Part shown: positions 29,301 through 39,932 of the stretch, piece after piece | Position numbering within the stretch: position 1 is the stretch's first letter | How the letters are laid out: every line of letters starts with the position of its first letter | The notes under the pieces: model-generated | Told to the model about the DNA's origin: nothing | Databases searched by the model: none | Seen by the model: the letters and a program-made list of their open reading frames with translations, nothing else | Origin: Narthecium ossifragum | Taxonomy: Eukaryota; Streptophyta; Magnoliopsida; Dioscoreales; Nartheciaceae | Reading direction: 5' to 3' | Length of the DNA stretch: 64,000 nt | Assembly: GCA_963920575.1 (NCBI GenBank) | Contig: OY986970.1 | Coordinates: 27,299,869-27,363,868 of the forward strand | Translations under genes and position numbers: made by a program

Positions 29301-32300
29301 GTTCATACGAAACAATGCCTGTAATAAAAATTAACCAATTAACTATACATCTTCCATTACAACATGTTTTGCCACTTCAAGATGTGATTAGCATGTATAC
29401 ATCTTCCATTACAACATGTTTTCCCACTTCAAGAGTATGATGTGATTAGCATGTGCAAACCCAAAAATAGTGATGCAGATAGTTAACTGATGATTACAGA
29501 TGCAATAATGGCTATAATTATTAAAACAATTACTCTGAAAACTAGGTAATGGAAACTCGGCCCAAAAAAGTTCACGCAAGACATTGATTGTGGAAACAAA
29601 GCAATGATGAGTTTGGCATACCCGACCTAAATTAAATAAGTACCTTTAGATGGTGGTAATCCAACATAATATGTTTTTGCAAAGTCAGGACAATGTCATC
29701 ATCAGCATCGGTCTGAAAAAAGAATAACGAGGAAGAGAAAACAAATAATCCCCAATTATGATAAGTCAGTTTACTTGATAATCTATATATTGCAGCATAA
29801 GTTTAAAAAAAACTCCAAAATAAAGATTTTTGCTTTGTATTTCAATAAGTAACAATTAGCAGAAGTAGAAAATGACACCTTTTATGGAAGTGCAGAACAA
29901 AAGTTCAAAAGAAATGATGCACATGAATTCAAATCATCCAACACGGACAAATAGTACGATTCAAGACAAAGTAGCAGAAGTTGTCTAAGTAACAAGTGTG
30001 TATTATGGTGGCATGCCACGAATATAATCAGAAAACTAAATGGCCCTGCAAAAGTTTCAGATGTCAGCTTCAGAACTATGATCTTACAAACATAAGAGAG
30101 ACGACTAAGTTAGAGATATTATCTCCGAATAATTAGACTTTCCATAAAAAGAGGCACGTCCTTAGAGTAAGCCAAAGTACCAAGAATTTAAGCAGTCACA
30201 AGACAGTTGTATGCAAGAGTTATCATCTCAGCTCTGTATTCGGTTATAATATACTGACAAATAGTTGATTCCCTCAGTGGAAACAAAGCATCAAGTTACT
30301 TGTAGAAACATCAGCACCAGGAGAAATAATCATAGACTACCTGTGCTACCAGACGTGCAAGCAATGGAAGGAGAGCCTCGACACCACCTATAGTTCGAAC
30401 TTGCTTGTAATCTTCAATAATTCGAGTAACTACCAGTTTCTGCATTGACTTTCTCTGCTCACCTGTTAACTCAGTATAAAGCGGAAGCAATTGCAACTCA
30501 GAAGACCTCTCTTCTGAGATCAAAGTACTAGGGACTGATAGGTTTTGATCAGTGTCCATCATGCTTCCATCGGAATCTTCATTTGCTGTAGCATCTGATG
30601 ATGTAGATGCTGCTAAGTCTTCATCAATAAAATCTACAGGAGATTGTTCCAACTTGGAAGGTTCTTGGACGTCTGAAGAGGGCTTTGTTTCTGTCCTATC
30701 ATCAACAATCGCTTCACATTCTTTAGAAGTAGCATCAATCATCATCTCTGCTAAACTTGCAGCTTGATGCACATCACTTTTAGATGCCAATGGTCCTGAA
30801 GTATTTTCAACTCCAACCACCTCCGAAACTGGTATAGGTTTGACCGGTGGACTATATAAACTAGAATGCATTTCGTTGTTCTCGGAATTTGAAAGTCCAG
30901 AGTGTACTCCAACAGGCATTATTGTCCGACGAGGATCGAGACGGCGAGGGTCCTAAAACAAAGAAATTTAGTATAAATGGGATGGGAAATGACCTGCCCA
31001 CAAACTCAATCCGTAGATACATGTTTACAGCTTAAAAAGAAGAGCGAGGGAGAGTTGCAAATGCAAGATCGAAAAAAAAATCACAAACTACTTTTAACAT
31101 CTCACCCTTCTAGGATCACGTTTAAGATCCGCAAGATTAGGTAGATGGGTATCAGTCGACGAAACGGTAAGGCCAGTAACCCTTGATGCACTCGATTGAA
31201 ATTGAGAAGATAAAGCTGAAGAAGGAACTAAAACTGTTGCAGAAGCAGCAGATCCTGCTGGCAAAGAGACATTTGTGGTACATGTCTGAGCATCAACTTG
31301 TGAGTATCCCTGCTTACCAGATAGGGGTGCTAAATCATTTGGTAGATGTTTCATATTTGCGATCACTATATCAGCCAACAGGTCAGGATGAATATTTGAG
31401 ATGAGAATCTCGAGTGAGTGACCAGCTCTTTCACCTTCTGCCAGCAGAGCTGCAATCATGGCAATCATCTTTTCAACTGGAGACAAATCAGTATCCACTA
31501 CAGATGCTTTAGCAGAAAAATCACTGATCGGATCATCATCATCCTGTACAGCGGTAGATGCATTTGGGGCATTCTCTGTTGATAAAAACCCTGTTCTTTT
31601 GGTGTCATCACAAATTGCCGCACCATCATTAGCTTGAAATATAGACCTCTTCTTAGCCGCATCAAAACCTGTAGATACTTGAATAGATAGTGCATCATCC
31701 TGATGGCACAAATCGAAAAAGGAAGGAACACTTGAGCTTTCAGAATGCTTGTTTTTTTATTAGTAGGCATTAGCTACAATGAAAGATTCCAAATTAACAA
31801 CCTTACTGAGTCGAACATCACGGGACATGCGCTCCATATTTCTGGATATTTTCTCCGCTTGTCGAATAATCTGATCAGTAGCCTCCCCAGGACTCAGCAC
31901 ACGCAAAGATTTCAGTACATTGTCTCTGGACTGAATCAAAGAGCAAAGAGGCGGTATGAGACGCTATTTCTCGATCTACATTATCATCCTTAGCCAAAGA
32001 AAAGACTAAAAGAATTATAATAACAGAATTTAATTGGCGTACATTGATTGAACCATCTCAAAAAGGTAAATTAAGTTTCTAAATTCAAGCTATGGGGTTC
32101 TGAAAATTCCTGTTGTAGATGAATTCTATAAATGATTATCTTAGATGATACTAAATAATAGCACAGTTAACTTTGATACGCAACAGGCATGACCACAGTT
32201 TTTCCTCCTGAATGTTTTAATATGAGATATATGACCATCTGCCAGCATAATAGTCTAATAGATATAATATGGACGAACTAATGCATAACAATAAGGTAGC

Positions 32301-35300
32301 CATATCAGAAAATTTCTATGATGTTAGCAAAGAAGTTTACCTCAGTGATTAACGGATGGTTAGACCTTAAAAATCCTACAAGAGCTGTCCTTAAAGAATA
32401 TCGTATGCTTGCAAGATGACCGCCCTTCAGGCCTTCTATGTTTGGATCAATATTAAGCAATGCCAATAGGATGGAACTATAATGGACTGGCCTCTTCTTT
32501 GCAATGGCTGCAAGACTGACAGGTACAAGCAATGTCATTTTACAGGAAGAGCAATCTGACAGTTACATTTATGCACCGAAGATGAGGCAGGTTTGATTAG
32601 CAATTGCAACAGTATAATCTCCCATAAAGTAGATAATTAAATCGGCATAAAAATCAAATCATGGTTGCCACAACTCGATAAATAAATGCAAAAAAGTGAG
32701 ACTATAAACAGGAAGCATGCAATGGATGTCAATAAGAATAACGAGAAAAGTTTTCAAAAGCCCAGCAACACATGAAGCAGGCACCATACAAGAAAAGTAA
32801 CTGGAAACTTTTCTCGCAGAAATTTTTTTTTTCATTGGGCATTTTCTCCCCAGTCTCTTCCTCTTTCAGGATTTCAATGTGATTTCTTACTCATTCATCT
32901 ATTGAGAATAATAATAAGCTGGCTTAGTTATATTCTTAGACTACATATGGTGGAAGGTAAAGTACAGAGCATTAGACTTTAGGAGATCATCCAATAGCAA
33001 AATTTACAAACAGTATCTTTCATTTAAGCATGGTTTCAATTGCAACATTTACCAGGTTCTCAATCACATTTCTATTATTCCTCTCTAATGTCAATGTTTT
33101 TCTCCAAACGAAAGAATATATTAAACACATCATCACCTACAGGACCCAAACAGCACCCCTCCTCCCCCACTTCAATCATAACCTTAGATAGCTCCCCTTG
33201 TAATATTCCCTTTCTCAAAATCCTATAGAAATACCAATAACAACCAAAGAAACCCAGCACCTGGCTTTTGGGCCTTGATTACTAGTGTTGGAGGTGGCTC
33301 GTAATCTACGCAGTGTGAAAGTTATAGCTGGAGCACCAGGAATGCGCTAGTGCATGATACAGGGGTAATTAAGTAAATTTGTACCGTGCGATACTAGGGT
33401 TAGTATACAAGTACAATCTATCCAGTGATTATCGTACCTGTCGGCATAGACTGGCACGTAAATTACCACAGAACTACAGACAACATATTCCAGGGTGATG
33501 TATGTAGGGTGATTTTCAGTCTAAATCTATTCAGTTGCACAATCTTTCTTTATCATACAAGTACCAAATAACCAATTCAACTTTGTTCAGAGCAAGGTTC
33601 AAGCACTTCAACTTTCAAAGTTTCACTCTCGTATTCAGATTCAGTTCGAGCTAAAAGTAAAACATTTTTTGCGGTTTCTGAAAATTTCAAGTAAACTTCT
33701 TACCTATTGGATATGATTTGAGCTAAGCCAACTCAATAACTAAGATTGGCATGATCTAAAGTCATCTGGTTATAATTGTTGTATATCAAGGATTACCAAG
33801 CCAGTAGCATTTGTCATTCCTGTGTCTAGCCAGCACGATACATGCTGGATGTATGACACATGCCAACACAGGGCATGGACTTCATGCCGGCAGCATGAAG
33901 ATCCATTGGGCTGATAAATGTATTAACCTTGTGGTGATAACGGTAATTTACTAGCACAATATGAATCGCGCCGGTATGTGCTAATCAGCACAACAATCAC
34001 TGAAACATGCCATGACCACTTGTAGGTGCATAGGCAGATCTGAAATAGGCAATACATCTCCTGTGAGAGCTTATTTTCAGCAAATGGAATGTTTATGGAC
34101 ACGAAAAAAAGGTCACTTAAAAATTAAATAAACCACTATAGTAGAAGTGAGACATTATATTAGTCATAATCCATGTCCTAATCCCATCAATCAACACAAA
34201 ATGCATAATACACAAGTCAAACAAGTATAAAAAGGTATTCGCAACACGTCAATAATTTTGCCACTTTATGCTTGCCCAAATGACTATTTGTGACACTTGC
34301 ACAATTGACTATATTAGTGTGCTTAGATACACTCACGGAGTACCGTGCTAGTCCGCGCAGACTAACATGTAACGTGGCAGTCAATAACTGGTATGTATCA
34401 GGAAGGATCTTGTGCAGGATATAAGTGCTAGGACCTAAAAAGCTCTGTGCCTCCACCATGGGGTCTGTGTCACCCAGCACCTATCATGCCAAGTAGAAAA
34501 TGACATGGAATCGGTGCTCCCCGGGGCAAGTTAATGGAAGTCATTTCTAGATTTTGCAGTTCTTTTCACAGTAATATTATGATCTCAATGTTCCAAGTTC
34601 TATATCTACCTGTAAAAATTTGAAAGATAATTTCCACCCTGTGAGCATTATTCTTAAATTAACGTTCAAACAGTTAAGGGACTGAGAGATGAAAGAAATT
34701 AAGGTGCATTTTTACCAATTTATGACTGCAATCGTGCATGAACCACAAAGGATATTGGCTGATTGCAAGAAATCCAGCAAAATCCCAAGGAGTTTATTCA
34801 TTTCATATGTTAACACGGCTGGATTAAGAATCGGATGGCCTTCAGCTAACCATGACACATTGAAACTCTCTTGCTTACCTGTTAGATATGATAACCAGGC
34901 AAACAAAGAAGAGTTTATTGAGTACATATGTCAAGAACAAAACCTTGTAAGAGAGCCATGAAATCAAATGCACACTACTAGTGTGGTAAAAAAAATAACT
35001 CGGTTACAGAGCATAACAATTACCTTCCTGGAATGCAATTTCACTATCATCCGCATCAGATGTGAAAAGCAGAACACAATTTTCCAGAAATTTCACAGCG
35101 AGCACTTTTGCAGAAGCAGAACCAGGCTGCAACAGGAATTCAGAAGAAAAAAAATCATATACCTGTACAAGGTGCCATCCATTAATAGACAGGATACCAA
35201 TCAATCTTTAAAAACTCATCAAAATTCAAATCGAACTTTTTTTCTAGCGAGATCCTATAGTTTTATTACTACCTTGTTGAGTGTACTATAAGAGTCTTAT

Positions 35301-38300
35301 GGACCAAATATTCTAAATGCGTATTCTCTCATTCATCCACCTCAAATTATAATCGTTAGAACTTAGCAGTTAGAACAACTAAACTATACTTCCTTCAGTA
35401 CAAAGTTAGAAAAGGACTCAACGTTCACCCTATAGAATGAATTACCACGAATAACTCAGAAAAAGGACCAACAGCTGCACATAACTAAAAAGTTTCTTTC
35501 ACTAACCAGCCGTATACGAATGTGAGATAAGTACACATTAAACTGGCATAGATACATGCACATCTACATACTTAAATGCATACATGTAAGTGTATGTAAG
35601 CAAAGGAGCACGTCCGTATTATGTAACATAATACCGATACACAAAACAAAGAGCTAAGCATGATTAAGCCCTTTTATGATCAACAGTACTGCTCTAAACC
35701 AAGACACTAAAAATTAAACCCAACACCAGCTAATCCTTGGTATCACAGGTCAATTTTCTGAAATGTGGTACCAGTTGAATACTCCTTAACGGAAGTATGA
35801 AGCTTTCCTCATTAAGTTTATTTCTTAGGTCTCAAACCTTATATACGCAATGACCTCTACAGATGTGAAAATCCATGAATCAGTTAGTAGAAAAAGGGGA
35901 ATGAAATGGAGAAATGTAAGTTAGTCATATCTTAGACAAAAATTTAGAAGGCCCATAATCCAATGCTCCATAAAGTACATAACAGATCAACTTTCCAGAT
36001 GCTATACATAGATCCATGGCTGTAACTAATTTTTCAAGAGTAGGAGATACAATCATGCTTTAGAATGATTTAGCAGCCATTCTAGCCTAATGCATATCAT
36101 ATTATGCAGTTATATTTGAAGCATCCTGAAAATAAATGGTCCATATGCCCCACATGCACCCTAGCTGACTTCACAGAATATTCAGTCCATGCACAACTAC
36201 TAAATATGAATAGCTCAGTCACCAGTCAAGAAAGAAGTTTGCATTTCCCATGCTCTATGAAACAGAGTAAAAATAAACAAAACACAGAAGACCATTAAAT
36301 GAGACATTTTCTATGGCATCCAATCTTCATAAAAACCTCCTAAACAAACCAAAGCTGTTCCAATGTTACATCATCACAGTGTTCTTGATCTGCAATGCTA
36401 CTTATATCCCTAAATTGTGTTCTTCAAGCATGTTATGTTTAAGCATACTTGTGTTGACTCAAGAAGGTAAGAACCTACCTCAATTGCAATGCCAACAACT
36501 GCATCCTTGAACTTAACCATCCATTGCCACATTTGCTCCAACCATCCCTCAACCTCACCAGATTCACGAAACTACATGTTCAGACATCACAACAATTATT
36601 CCACAATATCAGTAGAAAATGATGCAGCTTAGAAACAGATCCAAGCATGAGGCATATGCAGGCAACAATAGAACCACTTTACCTCATTGCATTCACATGA
36701 CCAAAACATATAATGATAGAGCAGGTAAAATGAAAAATATAGGTTTTATTTTAGTCCAAACTTTAAATGAGATGAAATTTTCCTGCATTCTGATATTCAA
36801 ATCCTTATACAACATAGAGCACTTGATTTGGTGCGCACTTATAGAGAAAAAGGTTCAGACAATGTGCAGACAGACACTAGGCTTGGATGCGACAGCTTAA
36901 CATACCAATACATACAGTACATTAAAAAAACCATAACTTGCATTTTGATGATAAATATAGGCCAGATATTGCTTGATGCTATCAAAATTTGCCCACGGAT
37001 ACGATTTGACACCATATGATACTTGACAACAAGTTGGGTATACAACAGAACTTCACAATATACTTATCTATTTGACTGGTGTTTAAAAGTCCAAAAGTTC
37101 TTATTTTATGATTTGTTGTCTTGGGTGTAGACCTTATGAGTTATGAAGTTAGCAACAATTATATTTCTAAGTACTAATTTTGATACCAGAATTGCATGTC
37201 TTAAAGAGATTATGGAGTTCAATAACCTTATAAGACCAAGAATGTACCAATAGGCTTCAAGGACATAAACTACTTATGAGATAGGTAGGCACACAAACTA
37301 CTTCAGCTTTTAAGAAACAATTATTTTGGGGCCTTCATGAACCCTCACAGTACCCACGAATCTGCACCATCTTTCCCAGTAATTGATCAACATTTGTAGC
37401 AATTTAACCTCATTCTGGGAGCATATTACCTTATGACATTGGAAAAAACAAGTTCATATTGTCCTAAAGGCCTGCAGCTTGGTTCAAAGGTCAAAGCCAA
37501 TTTGACATACTGTGTTCCACAAGAGCCAACTGCCAATTATCATATATTCCTGGCATGCAAGTAAGTACTTTGAAAGGGTGACATTTTTGGTTAAAGATCG
37601 GTTCTGTAGCAACCACGAGAAACTATGAAATTCGGATGCAGGGTTAGCCACACAACTCTTGTCATTCACTGCTATTTTATCAGCATCTATTTGCAATAAA
37701 GGATGGTGGAATAATAGACTTGCACTCGTGATTGCTCCCAATTCCTTGGATCAAGTTTAATTCTGCAACCCAGATGTTCGATTTTCACTCCTTCTGATGA
37801 CATTGCAAACATGTTCACATAGATCTTTCATTTTCAAAGCTCTGAATATATCAGCTCATCATATCAGCACAACTCATACTGCAAGTGTAGGGTTTTCCGA
37901 GATTAAAACATGGTGATACATAAGGAGCTTCAGCACTTTTTCCATTACCAGAACATAATGAAAACAGAATTATTTTAGGACTTAACTACAGAAATTGGAT
38001 TTAGCTCTATGCTTCAGACCTGGCTCCATAGTATTATATGAAATTAAAACAAGAAAAGCGGTTTCAGAATGCAAATTGATGACAATATATTGACTGAGAC
38101 AACAAAGGCCTCTGAGGTTCGAGGTTCTTGAGTGTTCAGCAAGTACATTCTCGTCCACTCATTTGTCCAATCTTCCTTCAGATTGAATAAGAAAACTCCC
38201 ATCATAGCAAGGAGAAGCAACAAGGCACAATCCATAATTCCTACTTGATGCAACAGAAAAAAAAAACACAACAAAAGAACCACAAGGAACTCTTTGATCA

Positions 38301-39090
38301 TGGTACAATGACGAAAGCAAAATTATATTACATGAACAACCAAACATATAATAAATATAAATGCAATATTTGTCTACAAAAAAGCACCTGGAGTGCCATC
38401 TCTCTTAAGACAGCAGAAAATAAACTCGTCCCACTAGCAATAGAATGCCTAACAATAACAGAGTCATCATGTTTTAGAAATGACAGCAAGTTTGGCATCA
38501 GGACAAGCGTTTGTTCTGTCGCATTCCCACCAAGCTCCTTCAACAACCTGCCCAGTACAAACAGAAATCACAGATCACTAAAATGATCCAAGAAAAGTAT
38601 AATCACATTCACCAAATGATGCGCAGTACCCTACAACAATAGCAAGAACTGGATAGATCAACCATGGGGCTGCTGTTCTTCCCATAACTGCGCACCACCT
38701 TATGTGCACTTTGATTTTAAAGAATTCTACGAAGCAAGTAAATCAAGAACTACCCGACTGTTGCTAAAAATCATAAAAAGATATCATCTTTCACTGTTTT
38801 TTTCCTTTGCAAGCGGAGGTTCTTGACAGAAAGGGGGGCCATTCGATATAAAGCCCTTATCCCAGATATCACAATTAGCGAATAGCATCTCCTCCTCATT
38901 CCCAATCGTAGAAAGAACACTTTCAAACTTATACAAATAGAGGGGCGGAGGGGGGGGAGAGGGGGGGCACTTACGCGAGGGCTCTCGGGTCTCGAGAAGG
39001 AGGAGAAGAAACAACCCCCTCGGGTTTAGAAAGGAGTACGAGGCCGTCGGGCATCGCCCCGTTGCTGCCCTCCTCTTCGAACGGCTCCAT
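5041..39090 (-). CDS. ESP4: Symplekin/PTA1 homologue (ESP4-like), 27 coding exons
   Basis: Symplekin is the scaffold of the nuclear cleavage and polyadenylation complex; it holds CPSF and CstF subunits during mRNA 3'-end formation. The coding exons run from the ATG at 39090 to the TGA at 5043-5041. All 26 junctions keep phase and give 3906 nt, that is 1301 codons plus stop. The N-terminal symplekin/PTA1 helical repeat domain covers about residues 50-310 (exons 2-7). A Ser/Asp-rich linker with repeated DPRR motifs fills exons 8-9. A second helical region and the symplekin C-terminal domain cover about 740-1260 (exons 11-26), including [20 protein letters not shown]. Intron 21 begins with GC instead of GT. 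The first ~50 residues differ from the Arabidopsis form I recall. The symbol is given by resemblance to ESP4; a second plant paralogue type exists. Confidence 0.93.
5362..5879. mobile_element. Non-autonomous MULE-type MITE in the last symplekin intron
   Basis: Long terminal inverted repeats start GGGTAAATTACAGTTTTGGG on the left and mirror it on the right, staying similar for well over 100 bp. The 9-bp direct repeat ATTTTATGC lies at 5353-5361 and again at 5880-5888. A 9-bp duplication and long TIRs are typical of Mutator-like elements. The 518-bp body has no coding capacity. Confidence 0.88.
7199..7395. repeat. Dispersed CCGG-rich repeat, copy in symplekin intron 26
   Basis: A GC-rich island with AACCGGCACGGCCGGC and ATGCCGGCACAGAG in an AT-rich intron. 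Its right end (GAGTTTTAATGGTCCGA, then a TTAGGAATAG stretch) recurs at 20934-20990, so the two are copies of one element. No terminal repeats were resolved. Confidence 0.6.
7848..10099 (-). other. Symplekin intron 24; nothing recognised
   Basis: AT-rich intronic sequence with canonical splice ends. Several short open frames on both strands have no family resemblance. Confidence 0.6.
12160..12372. repeat. Dispersed CCGG/GCACG-rich repeat, copy in intron 20
   Basis: This segment has GACCAGCACAACACATGCC and related CAGCATG and CAGCACA words shared with the copies at 27240-27440 and 33787-34000. It is more degenerate than those copies. Confidence 0.4.
14225..15430 (+). mobile_element. LTR-retrotransposon remnant (LTR and primer-site edge) in intron 20
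   Basis: An LTR-like stretch contains repeated CAGTTCxxAGACAGTTC-type words (14750-14830) and ends CCACGTCAACA at 15329. A primer-binding-like segment follows (TTTTTGCACGCGCAGTGGG), resembling the TGGCACGCCCAGTGGGACC site of many plant retroelements with changes. Only ~100 bp of internal region remains, ending in AATGATCAAC repeats. The left end is uncertain: a TGTTGACG at 14313 mirrors the right tip but may be coincidence. No coding domain is present. Confidence 0.6.
16285..21245 (-). CDS. ESP4: Symplekin exons 13-20 (start of C-terminal domain)
   Basis: Exons: 21245-21198, 20788-20648, 19650-19492, 19409-19347, 19219-19109, 18098-18015, 17901-17854, 16359-16285. Exon 13 reads [16 protein letters not shown], exon 14 begins [16 protein letters not shown], exon 15 ends [11 protein letters not shown], and exon 16 reads [20 protein letters not shown]. 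Exon 17 reads [19 protein letters not shown], exon 18 ends [12 protein letters not shown], exon 19 is [16 protein letters not shown], and exon 20 is [17 protein letters not shown]. Every exon is a multiple of three, so skipping any one would keep frame. Confidence 0.92.
18262..18905. repeat. CCGG-rich repeat split by a pyrimidine tract, symplekin intron 17
   Basis: Two GC-rich parts (18262-18366 with CTGCCGGCACAGAACG; 18741-18905 with GTACCGGCCGAAACCGG and CGGTAAATACCGCCCGG) flank a ~320-bp pyrimidine tract. The parts resemble the other CCGG repeats in the introns. A lysine-rich open frame across the tract on the minus strand is an artefact of its composition. Confidence 0.6.
18424..18740. 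repeat. Polypyrimidine tract, three degenerate tandem units
   Basis: The plus strand is almost pure C/T for about 320 bp. A landmark CTTTCCCAACTCCTA recurs near 18480, 18607 and 18717, giving units of about 127 and 110 bp. Long homopurine-homopyrimidine tracts can form triplex DNA; that role is inference. Confidence 0.85.
20846..20990. repeat. Dispersed CCGG-rich repeat, copy in symplekin intron 13
   Basis: It contains GGCTACCGGTACTGAC and CATAGACCGGCACAGACC and shares its right-hand boundary (TTTTAATGGTCCGA, then TTAGGAATAG) with the copy at 7199-7395. Confidence 0.6.
22699..24037 (-). mobile_element. Small LTR element with intact ends (TRIM-like), symplekin intron 12
   Basis: Two direct repeats, 22699-23000 and 23746-24037, both start TGTT and end AACA and align along their length. 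The 5-bp duplication AAGTG lies at 22694-22698 and 24038-24042. On the minus strand the right LTR is followed by a primer site TGGTATCAAAGC (23742-23731), one base off the initiator-Met tRNA site. The left LTR is preceded by a GGGTGGGGG polypurine tract. The 745-bp internal region has no gag or pol domain, so the element moved with help from another. The size is somewhat larger than a typical TRIM. Confidence 0.88.
25008..31930 (-). CDS. ESP4: Symplekin exons 7-12 (linker and middle helices)
   Basis: Exons: 31930-31802, 31699-31106, 30952-30341, 29712-29644, 25442-25329, 25253-25008. Exon 7 ([20 protein letters not shown]) closes the N-terminal domain. Exons 8 and 9 are long (198 and 204 codons) and mostly disordered, with helical islands ([39 protein letters not shown]) and the DPRR repeats at their junction. 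Exon 10 gives [20 protein letters not shown]. Exons 11 and 12 cover [14 protein letters not shown] and [14 protein letters not shown]. Intron 10 (25443-29643) is the longest here and holds a SINE and CCGG repeats. Confidence 0.92.
27010..27190. repeat. Dispersed CCGG-type repeat, degenerate copy in intron 10
   Basis: It contains ATGTGCCAGCCGTATCAGG, CATGACACGGTACATACC and CGCCAGCACAGGACC, words shared with neighbouring copies. Boundaries are not clear. Confidence 0.4.
27240..27440. repeat. Dispersed CCGG-rich repeat, copy in intron 10
   Basis: It reads GGATTACCATACCAGTGGC, later GTAGTGCCGGTCC and GTGCCGGTAATTTACTAGCA, and ends near CCGGCCCGGCAATCC. The copy at 33787-34000 has the same order of landmarks (GGATTACCAAGCCAGTAGC, then GGTAATTTACTAGCACA), so this is one repeat family. 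Confidence 0.65.
27631..27737 (+). mobile_element. Compact tRNA-derived SINE in symplekin intron 10
   Basis: The head carries RNA polymerase III promoter boxes: a box A-like TGGTGTAGTGATTAAGG (27644-27660) and a box B GGTTCGAACC (27687-27696) within a tRNA-like arm. The tail is A-rich (GGAAAAAAAG). A 16-bp duplication flanks it, 27615-27630 and 27738-27753, differing at one base (AAGTAAGATCAGAATC and AAGTAAGATTAGAATC). That marks LINE-assisted insertion. At 107 bp it is very short for a SINE, barely more than the tRNA-like part. Confidence 0.85.
29345..29453. repeat. Tandem duplication of ~52-57 bp in symplekin intron 10
   Basis: Two adjacent copies begin ATACATCTTCCATTACAACA and end GATTAGCATGT; the second has a 5-bp insertion. 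Their closeness suggests a recent local duplication. Confidence 0.85.
32341..39090 (-). CDS. ESP4: Symplekin exons 1-6 (N-terminal domain)
   Basis: Exons: 39090-38975, 38547-38388, 36571-36479, 35126-35024, 34878-34716, 32515-32341. Exon 1 ([15 protein letters not shown]...) is acidic and low in complexity, and ends at a consensus GTAAGT donor. Exons 2-6 carry the conserved HEAT-like helices: [10 protein letters not shown] and SVIVRHSI (exon 2), WMVKFKDAV (3), [16 protein letters not shown] (4), [12 protein letters not shown] (5) and [11 protein letters not shown] (6). The introns hold no further exon-like sequence. All donors are GT and all acceptors AG. Confidence 0.92.
32516..34715 (-). 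other. Symplekin intron 5 with CCGG-type repeats
   Basis: Canonical splice ends. GC-richer islands sit at about 33355-33465, 33787-34000 and 34322-34500 in AT-rich DNA. No coding sequence recognised. Confidence 0.55.
33787..34000. repeat. Dispersed CCGG-rich repeat, copy in symplekin intron 5
   Basis: Landmarks GGATTACCAAGCCAGTAGC, CATGCCGGCAGCATG and GGTAATTTACTAGCACAA follow the same order as in the 27240-27440 copy. Confidence 0.6.
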
Positions 39091-39290
39091 CAGAAGCCAA
39101 CGAGCGAGAGAAAGATGTGTTCTTTCTTTCTTTACTTTCCTTTGTGTCTTTATTGTGTGAGAGAAGGGAAAGAGAAGCGGATTTGGATCGGAAGAAGTCG
39201 AGGTCGAGGTCGAGGTCGAGGGTTTTGTTTGTTATTAGGTTTTCTCGGTAGACGATGAAGAGTAGTAGAGAGGGGGGACCCATTAAAAGA
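39091..39290 (-). promoter_or_regulatory. 5' leader and putative promoter of the symplekin gene
   Basis: Upstream of the ATG is a GC-richer segment with a six-base tandem repeat GAGGTC (39196-39220; four units) and CT/GA-rich sequence, as often seen in plant housekeeping leaders. No clear TATA box was found. The assignment rests on position. Confidence 0.45.
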
Positions 39291-39932
39291 GGTGCATCGG
39301 TGCTCGGTGGTGGCTGAGCACGTGCGATGAGCGTGTTAAAATTTTAACGAGACGATTTTTTTTCTTTTCATTTTGAAACGTTTTGTTCTTCCAGATCACA
39401 TGAATAAACTAGGCCAGCATCTATTGATTTTTGGGACCAAAATAAAGTCGGTCTGTAATTTTTGAATTAATCTGTATAGGGTTTTTCCTAAATTCCCTCA
39501 CAAGAGAGGCATGCGTGTTTATGACATGGAATAAGTTCAATATGTGTTTTCACATAGTTTTATATAGTCCTTAAAATTAAATAAATGAAGTCTTCATTGT
39601 TTTTCTTGACTTATGAGGCAACTAGTGTTGACCCCGCCACTGGCACGGTCTGAAAATGATCTATTTATAAAAAAAATTCTCAACATGCTCTACTCAGACC
39701 TCTTTTTCTGTTTACAAACAACTCTAATTTCTCATCTTCAAAACATGATCGAAACCTCTCGTGGATTATATCAACAAAATATCCGATTTTATATCATCAA
39801 GTCTCTTGTGGATTATACTCTAGTTTGAAAGAAAAAAAACCAACAAAATATTCAATTTTATATGAAGAAAAATTTTATTATCAATAATGACGCTCCACTG
39901 AAGACTCTCTTCCCGATTTTGTTTTTAAAATA
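39291..39932. other. Intergenic repeat DNA with an empty-site copy of a MULE target
   Basis: No gene seen. The stretch at 39550-39615 (TAGTTTTATATAGTCCTT, then TTAAATAAATGAAGTCTTC) is related to the two flanks of the Pack-MULE at 42285-44030, but uninterrupted, so it shows how that target looked before insertion. Confidence 0.7.
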
